This document shows, one piece after another, positions 1 through 8,624 of a stretch of 33,525 nt of DNA; the stretch's first letter is position 1; every line of letters begins with the position of its first letter. The stretch is taken from the IMG/VR virus record IMGVR_UViG_3300009425_002477, positions 1 to 33,525 of that record, one strand, 5' to 3'. The translations under genes and the position numbers were made by a program. Source of the DNA: a virus. The notes beneath the pieces are model-generated. The model made no database searches. It was given only the letters and a program-made list of their open reading frames with translations, and had not been told where the DNA came from.

Positions 1-222
1 GAAGAGACTGTCGAAGAAACTGTCGAAGAAACTGTCGAATCTTCAATACAGCAGATTAATATTGTTAAGTTTGAGACAATAAAAATGATGTTAGAGGTAG
101 TATTAACTGAAAGAGAAGAAATAGATAATAATTTAGGGGTTGTAACCTCAAAAAATTTAAGTATTCCCTTTAGGATGGCATTTAATACCTTATTAAGACA
201 TGGAATTATAAAATATATTTAA
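1..222 (+). CDS. 3' end of an unknown protein with EETV tandem repeats
   Basis: The window opens inside a reading frame that runs 74 codons to a TAA at 220-222. The first 36 bases are three copies of a 12-bp unit encoding EETV, so the upstream part may hold a longer acidic repeat linker. The remaining ~60 residues are non-repetitive and look like a small folded domain (about residues 16-73, with helix-forming stretches and a basic end, RHGIIKYI). I do not recognise the family. The next gene starts 3 nt after the stop, so it belongs to the same plus-strand operon as the glycosyltransferases and sigma factor. The start codon lies outside the window. Confidence 0.75.
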   Translation, partial: EETVEETVEETVESSIQQINIVKFETIKMMLEVVLTEREEIDNNLGVVTSKNLSIPFRMAFNTLLRHGIIKYI

Positions 223-225
223 ATT

Positions 226-1293
226 ATGAAAACAGAATTATTAAATAAAGTAGAACTATCAGTTCAAAAATTAAAAGATAAATCAGTTAGGATTTATTTC
301 CTAACACAGGACACTAAGGGTAATGCTAAAGCTTCGGTAAGACAAACTTACGAAACCGCATTAGCCCTTAAAAATAACGGATTTAATCCTATCATCATTC
401 ATGAAACTAAGGAATATACTGGAGTATCAGAATGGTTAGGTGATAAATATATGGAATTACCCCATGAATCTATCGATGGAGATGAGTTAAAAATATCTCC
501 TGAAGACTTTATTGTTGTTCCTGAAATTTATGGTCACGTATTAGAACAAGTTTCTAAATTGTCATGTGGTAAAATCATATCTTGTCAAGCATATGACCAT
601 ATGTTAGAAACACTACAACCAGGGACTACTTGGTCTCAATATGGATTTTTAACCGCGATTACTACAAGTGAAAAACAAAAAGAGTATGTTAAAGAAATTA
701 TAAAAAATGTTAAATTTAATATAATTGAACCTTTTATATCTAATGATTTTAAATCAAAGACTATACCTTCTAAACCTATTATCTCTATTCATACTCGCGA
801 CCAAAGAGATACAATGAAAATAATTAAAACCTTTTATCTAAAATTCCCTCAATTTCGATGGATTACATTTAGAGATATGAGAGGACTTAACCAAGAGCAA
901 TTTTCAGAATACTTACAAGATGCATTTGTATCTGTATGGGTAGACGATACTTCGGCATTTGGGACTTTTCCTATTGAATCGATGGCAAGTAGAACTCCTG
1001 TTATTGGTAAGGTCCCTAATATGAAACCTGATTGGATGAAAGAAGATAATGGAATATGGACTTACGAATTAAATCAAATGCCAGACATTATTGCAGAATT
1101 CATTCAAAACTGGTTAGAAGATAATATAAATGAAACATTATATACCTTAGGTTTAGAGACGGCATCTAAATTTCAAAATAGGGAATTATTTGAAGGAAAG
1201 GTAGTCTCAGTATTTGAGAATTACTTAAACAGTAGAAAAGAGGTATTTATATCTCAATTAGATAAACTTAAAGTGGTAGAAGAAAATAAATAA
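226..1293 (+). CDS. GT-B type glycosyltransferase-like protein
   Basis: A 355-residue protein with the two-domain look of a GT-B glycosyltransferase. The N-terminal half (about 20-180) alternates strands and helices; the C-terminal half (about 182-300) is the likely nucleotide-sugar domain. The best motif is at about residues 245-262, FGTFPIESMASRTPVIGK, which resembles the acidic donor-binding loop of GT4-type enzymes (Glu251, then a turn and a hydrophobic strand). No signal peptide or membrane segment is seen, so it should act in the cytoplasm. It begins 3 nt after the previous stop and ends 2 nt before a GT-A type enzyme, so the two probably work together. Substrate is unknown; modification of virion glycoproteins, host glycans or DNA bases are all possible. 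Fold assignment is fairly secure, acceptor is not. Confidence 0.7.
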   Translation: MKTELLNKVELSVQKLKDKSVRIYFLTQDTKGNAKASVRQTYETALALKNNGFNPIIIHETKEYTGVSEWLGDKYMELPHESIDGDELKISPEDFIVVPEIYGHVLEQVSKLSCGKIISCQAYDHMLETLQPGTTWSQYGFLTAITTSEKQKEYVKEIIKNVKFNIIEPFISNDFKSKTIPSKPIISIHTRDQRDTMKIIKTFYLKFPQFRWITFRDMRGLNQEQFSEYLQDAFVSVWVDDTSAFGTFPIESMASRTPVIGKVPNMKPDWMKEDNGIWTYELNQMPDIIAEFIQNWLEDNINETLYTLGLETASKFQNRELFEGKVVSVFENYLNSRKEVFISQLDKLKVVEENK

Positions 1294-1295
1294 TT

Positions 1296-2102
1296 ATGGA
1301 AAATAAATTAAACGTATCGGTAATATTACCAATAAATTCATCTAAAAATAAAAACTTTGAGGAGTATTTTAGTAGTTGTATTCTTTCAATTAAAAAACAA
1401 ACAACTGAGATTGATGAGTTAGTGATTGTACATAGTGATGAAGAATCATTAAAATTAATAGTAACTAATTTTGACTATAGCGGATTGACCGTTAATTTAG
1501 TTGAAAATAAAGGTGATGTGGATTTTTCCACTCAAGTAAATTTAGGTATTGAAAAGGCAAAAAATGAATGGATTTCATTATTAGAGTTTGATGATGAATA
1601 TGCTTCTATATGGTTTAAAAACGTAAAAAGATATATCAAAGCGTATCCGAATGTCTCAGGGTTTTTACCTTTAGTCATCGATGTTGATGATAAAGGTGTT
1701 TTTGCTGGATTCACTAATGAGGCCACATTTGCAGCTAACATGAATACTGAAATTGGTTATTTAACTAATGAAGTATTACTAAATTATCAAAATTTCCAAA
1801 CTAGTGGTATTGTGATTAAAAAATCCGTGTTTAATGACTTCGGTGGATTTAAAAAATCAATGAAACTAACGTTTGTATACGAACTTCTATTAAGATTGAG
1901 TCATAATTCAGTAGATATTATGACTATTCCAAGAATAGGATACAAACACATAAATATGAGAGAAGGTTCTATCTTCTGGAACTATAAGTTCGGGGAAAAT
2001 AAAATAACTGAAGATGAAGTCGCTTTTTGGATTAGCACGGCAAAGAAAGAATATTTTTTTATTGAAGATAGGAACATAAACTACCAACCGATGGATGTTT
2101 AA
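1296..2102 (+). CDS. GT-A family 2-like glycosyltransferase
   Basis: A 268-residue protein that opens with the family 2 glycosyltransferase pattern: strand NVSVILPIN at 6-14, helix with SSCILSIKKQT at 26-36, strand ELVIVHSD at 41-48, and a metal-binding acidic cluster EFDDEY at 97-102 in the DxD position after EWISLL. The second half (about 150-230) has the helix-rich acceptor side usual for this fold. It follows the GT-B enzyme after 2 nt and its last base is the first base of the sigma-factor ATG, so all three are translationally coupled. The role is probably transfer of a sugar onto a phage or host acceptor; the sequence does not show which. Confidence 0.75.
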   Translation: MENKLNVSVILPINSSKNKNFEEYFSSCILSIKKQTTEIDELVIVHSDEESLKLIVTNFDYSGLTVNLVENKGDVDFSTQVNLGIEKAKNEWISLLEFDDEYASIWFKNVKRYIKAYPNVSGFLPLVIDVDDKGVFAGFTNEATFAANMNTEIGYLTNEVLLNYQNFQTSGIVIKKSVFNDFGGFKKSMKLTFVYELLLRLSHNSVDIMTIPRIGYKHINMREGSIFWNYKFGENKITEDEVAFWISTAKKEYFFIEDRNINYQPMDV

Positions 2103-2941
2103 TGTCTCTAAAATCATTAACAGCAACGACTAATAATTTAGAACAGTCCGAAATGGAACTGTCTATCCCTGAATATTCAGGGCTAACTGAACTTAATCTG
2201 TCAGGACAAACTGAGACAGAAATCGATGAAGCTAAGAAAAGAGGTAGAAAACCTACCGTTAATAATTACTTTGCGGAAAGGGAGGAGAGAGCAGTTAGAT
2301 TATTTTTAACAGCTTCTACTTATACTGAAAAAAATGAGATTTATAATGAATTTCTAAAGGCTCCTTTAGATAAAATGATAGAATCAATAATAAGACGTTA
2401 TAAGTTATATAGAAAAGGAATGGATTTTCGTGAAATTCACCATGATACTCATTCCTTTCTAATTACTAAAGTCGAAAAGTTTAAACCTGAAAGGAATAAA
2501 AAGGCTTATTCATATTTTGGTACAATATGTAAGAATTACCTAATGGGTATGATTATAAAGGACCAAAAGGAACAAAATAGAAAAATTTCATATGAGGACG
2601 TAACCAGTAAAATAGAAAGTAGACCTGATATGATTTATTTTCTTGAACATGAAAAAATTGACGCAACTGATGTTATTAAAAGATTTACAAAGGAACTTGA
2701 AGATTTTATTACTGAAAGTGATTTAAATAATAACGAATTAAAATTAGGTTACGCCCTTATAGAGTTATTTGAGAACTATAGTAACATATTTATAGGTACC
2801 AATAATAATAAATTCAATAAGAATATAATCCTTTTATCTTTAAGAGAAATGACCAATATGTCGACTAAGGAAATAAGAACATCAATGAGAAAATATAAGA
2901 AACTATATTACGAACTAACAAATAAGTTATATAACCTCTAA
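2102..2941 (+). CDS. T4 gp55-like late RNA polymerase sigma factor
   Basis: A 279-residue protein whose centre resembles sigma region 2 as kept in the phage late sigma factor gp55 of T4: helices at about 80-115 (KAPLDKMIESIIRRYKLYRK), then KAYSYFGTICKNYLMGMI at 134-151, the pattern used for core binding and -10 recognition. No convincing region 4 follows, as in gp55, which depends on a co-activator and sliding clamp rather than a -35 element. Residues 45-51 (KKRGRKP) match an AT-hook core, an uncommon addition that could help DNA binding. It overlaps the preceding glycosyltransferase by one base. Many virion genes here carry a position-fixed AT octamer in front of the start codon, the likely target. 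It is the only sigma-like protein in the window. The family call is by pattern, without an alignment. Confidence 0.72.
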   Translation: MSLKSLTATTNNLEQSEMELSIPEYSGLTELNLSGQTETEIDEAKKRGRKPTVNNYFAEREERAVRLFLTASTYTEKNEIYNEFLKAPLDKMIESIIRRYKLYRKGMDFREIHHDTHSFLITKVEKFKPERNKKAYSYFGTICKNYLMGMIIKDQKEQNRKISYEDVTSKIESRPDMIYFLEHEKIDATDVIKRFTKELEDFITESDLNNNELKLGYALIELFENYSNIFIGTNNNKFNKNIILLSLREMTNMSTKEIRTSMRKYKKLYYELTNKLYNL

Positions 2942-2951
2942 AAAATTTTTC

Positions 2952-2965
2952 TATAAATATTTATA
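2952..2965 (+). promoter_or_regulatory. Candidate late promoter, AT palindrome
   Basis: TATAAATATTTATA, a perfect 14-bp palindrome that holds both the T4 late element (TATAAATA, 2952-2959) and its reverse complement (2958-2965). It ends 5 nt before the ATG at 2971; its first half ends 11 nt before it. Other genes in the window carry TATTTATA at 11-13 nt, so which half is functional here is uncertain. Confidence 0.5.
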
Positions 2966-2970
2966 GTATT

Positions 2971-3342
2971 ATGGCTAGACCGAAAAAAAAGGAAATATCG
3001 TTAAATAAGGACTCAGTACTTGCCCTTATGCAAGAAATATACAATGAACTTGTAGAACAGAGAGCGACTGCTATTAGAATCCAAAACAAAATGTTGGCTA
3101 TGTTAAAAGACCCTGAAGACATGACCGTTATTGGTCCTGTAATTAAGGAACAACAAAAAATCGTAAATGACACGATAGAAAAAAAACTATCATTATCTAA
3201 ACTACAATCGAGTATATGGGAAAAGTCAAGTAACAATAATAGTGAAGATTTTAATATGGCAGATATCGATGATGAGACATTACAAACATTAATACATCAA
3301 GATTTGGGTAATGACGATAAAAAAGGTTACGACCTAAAGTAA
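2971..3342 (+). CDS. Unknown 123-aa protein, basic N-terminus, coiled-coil
   Basis: Starts MARPKKKEISL, a basic tail, followed by a long helical stretch (about residues 15-80) rich in Glu, Gln and Lys and likely coiled-coil, then an acidic end (ADIDDETLQTL...DLGNDDKKGYDLK). I do not recognise the family. It has its own candidate late promoter just upstream and lies directly after the gp55-like sigma factor and before a large virion protein. Size, position and acidic C-terminus would suit either a small terminase-type or head/tail assembly protein or a late-transcription co-activator like T4 gp33 (112 aa); neither is shown by sequence. Confidence 0.7.
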   Translation: MARPKKKEISLNKDSVLALMQEIYNELVEQRATAIRIQNKMLAMLKDPEDMTVIGPVIKEQQKIVNDTIEKKLSLSKLQSSIWEKSSNNNSEDFNMADIDDETLQTLIHQDLGNDDKKGYDLK

Positions 3343-3355
3343 ATTTTAATTAATT

Positions 3356-5317
3356 ATGCCAATTAAAAATGATTTTAAGAAAATAGGGGGTAAGATTGAC
3401 GCGTTTAACTCCACTACACAGACTAGAGCAGATGAGTTAGAAATTAAGAAACAAGCTCTTGGTGATAACTTTGAGAAATCTAAAAGTGCGGCTTTAAAAC
3501 AACTTAATGCTATGGGTGACATCCAACAAAGAGGACAACAGCAAGTTGATACCGTTTTTGATGAATTAACCAAATTATTTAAAAAATCTGCACCACCTAA
3601 ATTAGGTAGTTTAAAATCTAGTTCATCCACAGGTAACTTTCTTATAAAACAACTATTACTCGCTAGTGAAAATACTAAGGCTCGATTAAATGAAATTGTT
3701 ATTGATGAGGTTTTAAAAGTTGCTGGATGTTCTGAAGAGCAAGAATTTAATACTCAAAAAATATATATTAATGTTGAGGATGTTGACATTAGGGAGTTAT
3801 TAAAGAATGACCCTTCATCTGACCCATGGAAATTAAGATATGAGAAAAATCCCATCTCGATAGGTTCACAACCATTTTCAATGGATAAAGAACTATATCA
3901 TAGACTTCAAAATGAAGGAGTTTCATTTAGTAATGAGTATGGTTCGTCCTATAAAGGTTCTTCAGGTGCGGGTCTATTTAACCTTAATTATGTAACTAGT
4001 TATATTCAGGATGGCACAACATATTATGGTGATTTCTATGAAGTTACCTTAGAAAATAGGATGACGGGTAATCGAATTGGTGATTTTTTAAAGGACTATT
4101 ATAGTTCAATAGAGTTAATAAACTTTCAAGGGATTTCAGTAGAAATTATGAATCAGTTAACCAATATTATTGACATCTCAGGTGGAATATCGGTCGAACA
4201 AAAAAGTGCGCAAAGTAAATTTGAAATAATTCTTCAAAGAATATTAGGATTATGTTTCGATAGTAATAAAGAAATTGATGTCCAAGGAACTGCAAAATTA
4301 GGTCAATTAGATAATATTGACCAGTCATTTTATGAAATGTCACCTACTGATTTAAAAAATATTGAAACTGAAGTCAATAATATGATTCAAGGAGTAACGG
4401 AATTTACTGATTGTAATAATTTAAAATTACCCGTAAATACAGAATCACTATTATCCTCAATGACACGATTAATAGATAATAATAGTGATAACCCTGAACA
4501 AAATGTGGATAGCCTTATTAGTTTAGTTGATGATATGTCTAAAGATGAGAATTGGAAACTTAACATACCTTCAGGTATTAATTTAAATCTAAATGTGGCA
4601 GTAAATGCCGACTTTCTAAAAATAATACCTAAAGGGGTAATGTTTTCAGTATTAACGCCAAAAATGTTACTAGGTCTTCGAATCGTATTAAAGTCTGTTA
4701 ATCAAAATTTTGCAACTATACTCGGAACAGATTCATTAGACTCCTTCATTAAAACATTTGGTAAGTTTATGGTTAGTATGATGAGTAAAATAGCCGCCAT
4801 TTTCATTGAAGAATTATTTAAGTTATTAAAAAAAAATTTAAGACTATTAGTTGAAACTTTAATGATAGAAATCATTAAAGAATCTAAGGATAAAAGAGCT
4901 ACAATGATTTCATCTATTTTATTTTTATTAATGCAATTAATATCCGGATTCATTGATTATAGAGAATGTAAAAGTTTAGTTGATGAAATATTAAAGTTAC
5001 TTAATTTAGGTGCCACAGCATTAGGTGTCTCTATGCCATCGTTTGCCCTTGCTGCTAGTTCAATATTAGGTGGGTTTTCACCTACAAGAGCAATGACTGA
5101 GGTGACTGAACGACTTCAATCATTAGGTATACCGACAGGTGACTTACCAAGTGGAGCCTCTAATATTGCGTTACCTGCTGTATTTCAACAAATCAAAGGA
5201 ACATATCAAGAACAATTATCTAATGGTAAAGTAGAGGTATGGGTACCTCAATTAGCCGTACCACCGGTAGTTGGAGGTTCGACTGCACCATCTAAAGCAT
5301 CAGGAAAATATTTTTAA
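3356..5317 (+). CDS. Putative virion (tail/baseplate) structural protein, 653 aa
   Basis: A large protein starting 13 nt after the previous stop. The N-terminal 90 residues are helical and Gln/Lys/Ala-rich (coiled-coil). The middle (about 110-330) is mixed alpha/beta with a Ser/Gly/Tyr-rich part near 185-225. Residues ~415-570 hold hydrophobic helices, including LVETLMIEIIKE and MISSILFLLMQLISGFI, which could be packed helices or membrane-active segments. The C-terminus (about 600-653) is low-complexity with Pro, Ala, Gly and Ser. I do not recognise a named domain. Its place directly before the hub-like gene and the absence of a signal peptide favour a baseplate or tail-interior role, possibly a component that interacts with the host membrane on injection. 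That role is inferred from context only. Confidence 0.65.
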   Translation: MPIKNDFKKIGGKIDAFNSTTQTRADELEIKKQALGDNFEKSKSAALKQLNAMGDIQQRGQQQVDTVFDELTKLFKKSAPPKLGSLKSSSSTGNFLIKQLLLASENTKARLNEIVIDEVLKVAGCSEEQEFNTQKIYINVEDVDIRELLKNDPSSDPWKLRYEKNPISIGSQPFSMDKELYHRLQNEGVSFSNEYGSSYKGSSGAGLFNLNYVTSYIQDGTTYYGDFYEVTLENRMTGNRIGDFLKDYYSSIELINFQGISVEIMNQLTNIIDISGGISVEQKSAQSKFEIILQRILGLCFDSNKEIDVQGTAKLGQLDNIDQSFYEMSPTDLKNIETEVNNMIQGVTEFTDCNNLKLPVNTESLLSSMTRLIDNNSDNPEQNVDSLISLVDDMSKDENWKLNIPSGINLNLNVAVNADFLKIIPKGVMFSVLTPKMLLGLRIVLKSVNQNFATILGTDSLDSFIKTFGKFMVSMMSKIAAIFIEELFKLLKKNLRLLVETLMIEIIKESKDKRATMISSILFLLMQLISGFIDYRECKSLVDEILKLLNLGATALGVSMPSFALAASSILGGFSPTRAMTEVTERLQSLGIPTGDLPSGASNIALPAVFQQIKGTYQEQLSNGKVEVWVPQLAVPPVVGGSTAPSKASGKYF

Positions 5318-5318
5318 A

Positions 5319-5516
5319 ATGCAAGAAGAGAATATAAAAAATTTAATATTAGAGTATAAAACTATACCGAATAAAGATTTAGTTGAAGTTATGGATTTCC
5401 TACAAAAAGACTATGAAGACACTAAAAAACATATAATTAGCCTTACACATCATCTAGATAAAAGTGAAATGGTTTATAATAGAATTTTAAAAGAATATAA
5501 AGAAAGAACTAAATAA
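5319..5516 (+). CDS. Small helical protein between virion genes
   Basis: A 65-residue protein, start chosen at the ATG 1 nt after the upstream stop. A longer in-frame start at 5271 would overlap the previous gene by 47 nt and is unlikely. The protein is almost entirely charged helix (MQEENIKNLILEYKT ... YNRILKEYKERTK), probably a coiled-coil. Its last base is the first base of the next ATG, so it is coupled to the hub gene. Possible roles are a chaperone or a small baseplate component; nothing in the sequence decides this. Confidence 0.7.
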   Translation: MQEENIKNLILEYKTIPNKDLVEVMDFLQKDYEDTKKHIISLTHHLDKSEMVYNRILKEYKERTK

Positions 5517-7072
5517 TGAATAAAGAACTATATAACGATAGAATCATCTTTATTGGTGAATGTATAGATAATAATGACCCTATGGGTTTAGGTCGTATTC
5601 GTGCAGTATTGAAAACAGAAAATACTTTAGATAGGGAAAAAAGTGTTAGTGAATCTATTGGTGTCGTAGAAAAATGGTCCTCAAAAGACCCCTTTGTTGT
5701 TCGACCTCTTTTACCTCTTTTTATTAATACATCACCTAAAGAAACTGAATTTGTACATCTCATATATTCTAATTCTGATGATAAATCTAACAAGGATAAG
5801 TTTTATATCTCTGGAGTATTTTCATCATTAACTAATATTAACCAAGAACCATATGATTCTGCGGTTAGTCAAAGTAATTTAGGTAGTCGTAACACTAGTC
5901 CCAAAAAATTAAGAAACCCTGAGACTGGTGAAGAATTTAACAAAAATAATCAGGGAGTGTATTCATTACCTGAAGATATTTCAATAGATGGTCGAGGAAG
6001 TGCGGATATTATAGTTAAGAATGATTCTGTAATATTAAGAGCCGGTAAATACAATGGTACTCCAACACCTAATGTCTATCCAATTGGTAATGATAGTAGG
6101 TCATTCTTACAACTTAGTAAATTTAATAAAAAAACGTTATATGGTGAACCTGAACAACTATATAAGTTCAATTATAAACATAAACCAATTAAGATGTTAG
6201 TGGAATATAATGTAATTAATCCTGATAATAACTCAAATGCATATACAGGAGGAATATATCTTTATAATTTAAAGCCAAGTGAAAGAACTGGTACCCAAAG
6301 TTTTGGATTAGTTAGTAATGTTGAAAGCGAAAAAACTCTATTTTCAAAATTTGATTTTGTGGGTATCACAACTAATGAATTATCATCATTAGTTAGTACA
6401 ATAGTAAGAAGTTTATCAGAAGAAGTGATACCTGATTTATCAAATATTACTACCTCAGTAACACCTATTGGTCCAATTAGGTTAAGTGGTGGAACAAGAC
6501 AAGTATTTCCATATTATTTTAGACCACAGAGAAGTTTATACGATAAATTAAATTCAGATACTTCACAAACTAATGAACGATTATTTGTTGCTAATCTAAT
6601 GGGTGGTATAAAGGTAATTGATTCTGATTTGACGGGTGGATATGGTTTAGTTTATGACCAATCTAAACGTGGAGATGTTCCATTTACTCCCGAAAAAAAT
6701 GTAATAATACCTGAAACTGAAGTGGTATTAAATAACACTGCATCAATATTAGGTGGTGATTATGTTTATTTATTATCCCATAAATCTAATAAATCTAGTA
6801 CAGGTAAAATTAATTTATCCGACACCCTTTATGGTATTGAGGAATATGTATTATCCGATGAAATAGAACCTAAAACGTCATCAACTGTAAGAGGTGAAGA
6901 GTTAATTGAATTATTAAACTTAGTTGTTCAATTCGTTATCGGTCATGTTCACCCTTATCATGGTATGTCGCCCGATAGTACTTCTGTAAATGGTGTCACT
7001 GCAGATAAACTATTAGAGGAACTTAGAAATGCGAATGAAAAGATTCTAAATCGGTATATTCGTATAAACTAA
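5516..7072 (+). CDS. gp5-like baseplate hub/spike protein (OB-fold), no lysozyme domain
   Basis: A 518-residue protein. Residues 8-95 match the N-terminal OB-fold of T4 gp5/VgrG-type hub proteins: RIIFIGECIDNNDPMGLGRIRAVL carries the typical DPxGxGRIRV turn, followed by a Pro-rich PLLPLFIN segment and TEFVHLIY, as in the loop where the tail tube docks. The middle is beta-rich with Gly/Asn turns, and the end has GHVHPYHGMSPDS (about 478-490), a His-rich turn seen in some hub/spike proteins. I see no lysozyme-like segment and no triple-stranded needle repeats, so the peptidoglycan-cutting or tip function must lie elsewhere. The gene is coupled to the small upstream gene and followed by a late promoter-like octamer. 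The start at 5516 gives the OB-fold its first strand. Confidence 0.7.
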   Translation: MNKELYNDRIIFIGECIDNNDPMGLGRIRAVLKTENTLDREKSVSESIGVVEKWSSKDPFVVRPLLPLFINTSPKETEFVHLIYSNSDDKSNKDKFYISGVFSSLTNINQEPYDSAVSQSNLGSRNTSPKKLRNPETGEEFNKNNQGVYSLPEDISIDGRGSADIIVKNDSVILRAGKYNGTPTPNVYPIGNDSRSFLQLSKFNKKTLYGEPEQLYKFNYKHKPIKMLVEYNVINPDNNSNAYTGGIYLYNLKPSERTGTQSFGLVSNVESEKTLFSKFDFVGITTNELSSLVSTIVRSLSEEVIPDLSNITTSVTPIGPIRLSGGTRQVFPYYFRPQRSLYDKLNSDTSQTNERLFVANLMGGIKVIDSDLTGGYGLVYDQSKRGDVPFTPEKNVIIPETEVVLNNTASILGGDYVYLLSHKSNKSSTGKINLSDTLYGIEEYVLSDEIEPKTSSTVRGEELIELLNLVVQFVIGHVHPYHGMSPDSTSVNGVTADKLLEELRNANEKILNRYIRIN

Positions 7073-7073
7073 G

Positions 7074-7081
7074 TATTTATA
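7074..7081 (+). promoter_or_regulatory. Candidate late promoter TATTTATA
   Basis: TATTTATA, 12 nt before the ATG at 7094 and directly after the stop of the hub gene. The bases that follow (TTAAAACA) also follow the octamer in front of the minus-strand gene ending at 19612. If this is the -10 element, the mRNA leader is only about 5-7 nt. Confidence 0.6.
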
Positions 7082-7093
7082 TTAAAACAATAT

Positions 7094-8554
7094 ATGTCAG
7101 TTTATAAATCATATTTTAATAGAAATAATACTATAGTATCTAATTCCTACTCAAACACAGGAAGAAATCCTATTACTGAATTATTTTTTGGGAGAGTCAA
7201 TAATGTTATAACACCTAAGGGTTATAGTCGTTTTTTATTTAATATAAACTTAAGTGGATTAGAAAGTAAAATCCAAAAAGGTATTATTTCTACAGGTTGT
7301 TCTAAAAGTATGAAACATGTTTTAAACATGACTAATACTTCATCATTTGATACTGAATTATTAAACGATACATGGTCAAATGGTAGACGAAGAGCGACAT
7401 CATTTGATTTAGTTCTTTTCCGTTTACCTGAGAATTCCGTTAGTCTTACACCCCAATTATGGGATGAAGGTGTTGGGTATGATTATTATGATTTTACCGA
7501 ATTACCTACAGATAAATCATATTCAAGTAGACCTTCTAATTGGTTTGAGGCTCAGACCATTTCTGATTGGTCATCACCCGGAGTATACGATAATGAAAAT
7601 AATAATATAGTCTCGGGACTTAATTTTTCTGGATTAACGATTGTTGATACCCAACATTTTGAGTTTGGTAATGAAGATATTAGTTTCGATATGACTAATG
7701 AAATTAATGGTATTCTTACAGGTGCAACCACCGGTGTTACAGGATGGGGAGTAGCATTTTACCCTCAAGTTGAAAATATTACAGGATTAACTGAAAATTA
7801 CTCTGTAGGGTTTTTTACGAGACATACTCAAACATTCTATGACCCATATTTACAAACAACGTATGACGATTTAATTAAAGATGACCGAAACATCTTTTAT
7901 ACTGAGAAAGAAAACAGATTATATCTCTATAGTTACAGTTTTGGGAATCCTCAAAGTTTCGACAGTAATCCTACTGTGGACATTAAAAATAGTGATGGTA
8001 CCGTAATTAAAACAGACTTACCTACTTGTCAGATAACTGAAGGTGTGTATGAGGTGGTAATATCAGGGTTAACTTCGTCAACATTACCTTGTATGTTTTA
8101 TGATGAATGGAAAGGGTTAGTAGTTAATAATATTCCCGTTACTAATGTGACCACTGAATTTGTGGTAAATGATATATCAGGATATTATCAGATTGGTTCA
8201 ACTACTAATGAACCGTCTTTATATGGTTTTGATTTTTACGGAATTAAACAAGATGAGAAAATTTTAGGTCCTGATACTCGTAAGGTTAATGTCATCATAA
8301 AGAAAGCTTATACCACTAATGAAATAATTAATAAAGTAGATGCCTATTATAGAGTTTATGTTAGAGAAGGTAAAACCGAAGTTCAAGTTCAAGATTGGAC
8401 AAAATTAAATCGTACACCCGATAGTCACTATTTTATTTTCTATACTGAAGATAAAATACCTAATGAGTACTATATTGATATTAAAGTCGTTACCGATAGA
8501 GAGATTAACACATATAAGAGAGAACTTAAATTTCAAATCGTTAATCGAAAATAA
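7094..8554 (+). CDS. Putative baseplate/tail structural protein, 486 aa
   Basis: The N-terminus (MSVYKSYFNRNNTIVSNS...NPITELFFG, about 1-33) is the type of anchor that starts many phage tail-tip and baseplate proteins. The rest is beta-rich: Asn, Thr, Ser, Gly and aromatic residues alternate throughout, with segments resembling stacked or jelly-roll domains at about 150-300 (TQHFEFGNEDISFDMTNEI, FYPQVENITGL) and an immunoglobulin-like C-terminal region (about 380-486). This suits a baseplate wedge or fibre-attachment protein. It has its own late-type octamer and no downstream partner on this strand, so it closes the plus-strand virion operon. No named domain is recognised and receptor binding is not shown. 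Confidence 0.65.
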   Translation: MSVYKSYFNRNNTIVSNSYSNTGRNPITELFFGRVNNVITPKGYSRFLFNINLSGLESKIQKGIISTGCSKSMKHVLNMTNTSSFDTELLNDTWSNGRRRATSFDLVLFRLPENSVSLTPQLWDEGVGYDYYDFTELPTDKSYSSRPSNWFEAQTISDWSSPGVYDNENNNIVSGLNFSGLTIVDTQHFEFGNEDISFDMTNEINGILTGATTGVTGWGVAFYPQVENITGLTENYSVGFFTRHTQTFYDPYLQTTYDDLIKDDRNIFYTEKENRLYLYSYSFGNPQSFDSNPTVDIKNSDGTVIKTDLPTCQITEGVYEVVISGLTSSTLPCMFYDEWKGLVVNNIPVTNVTTEFVVNDISGYYQIGSTTNEPSLYGFDFYGIKQDEKILGPDTRKVNVIIKKAYTTNEIINKVDAYYRVYVREGKTEVQVQDWTKLNRTPDSHYFIFYTEDKIPNEYYIDIKVVTDREINTYKRELKFQIVNRK

Positions 8555-8573
8555 AATATTATTTCATAAAAAT

Positions 8574-8605
8574 ATTGTTAAGTTAAAAAATAAACCTTAT
8601 ATTTG
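8574..8605 (+). promoter_or_regulatory. Bacteroidetes host-type promoter
   Basis: ATTG at 8574-8577, 20-nt spacer, TATATTTG at 8598-8605. This fits the Bacteroidetes primary-sigma consensus TTTG, 17-23 nt, TAnnTTTG, with one mismatch in the -33 box. It lies 19 nt before the ATG at 8625. It suggests early expression by unmodified host RNA polymerase, unlike the neighbouring virion genes. Confidence 0.7.
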
Positions 8606-8624
8606 TTATTAAATTATTTAAATC

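Noticed and set aside
5271-5318. Longer start for the 65-aa gene
   Set aside because: It overlaps the previous coding region by 47 nt; the ATG at 5319 directly follows the stop.
5516-7072. Lysozyme domain as in T4 gp5
   Set aside because: No lysozyme catalytic pattern or suitable insert was found after the OB-fold.
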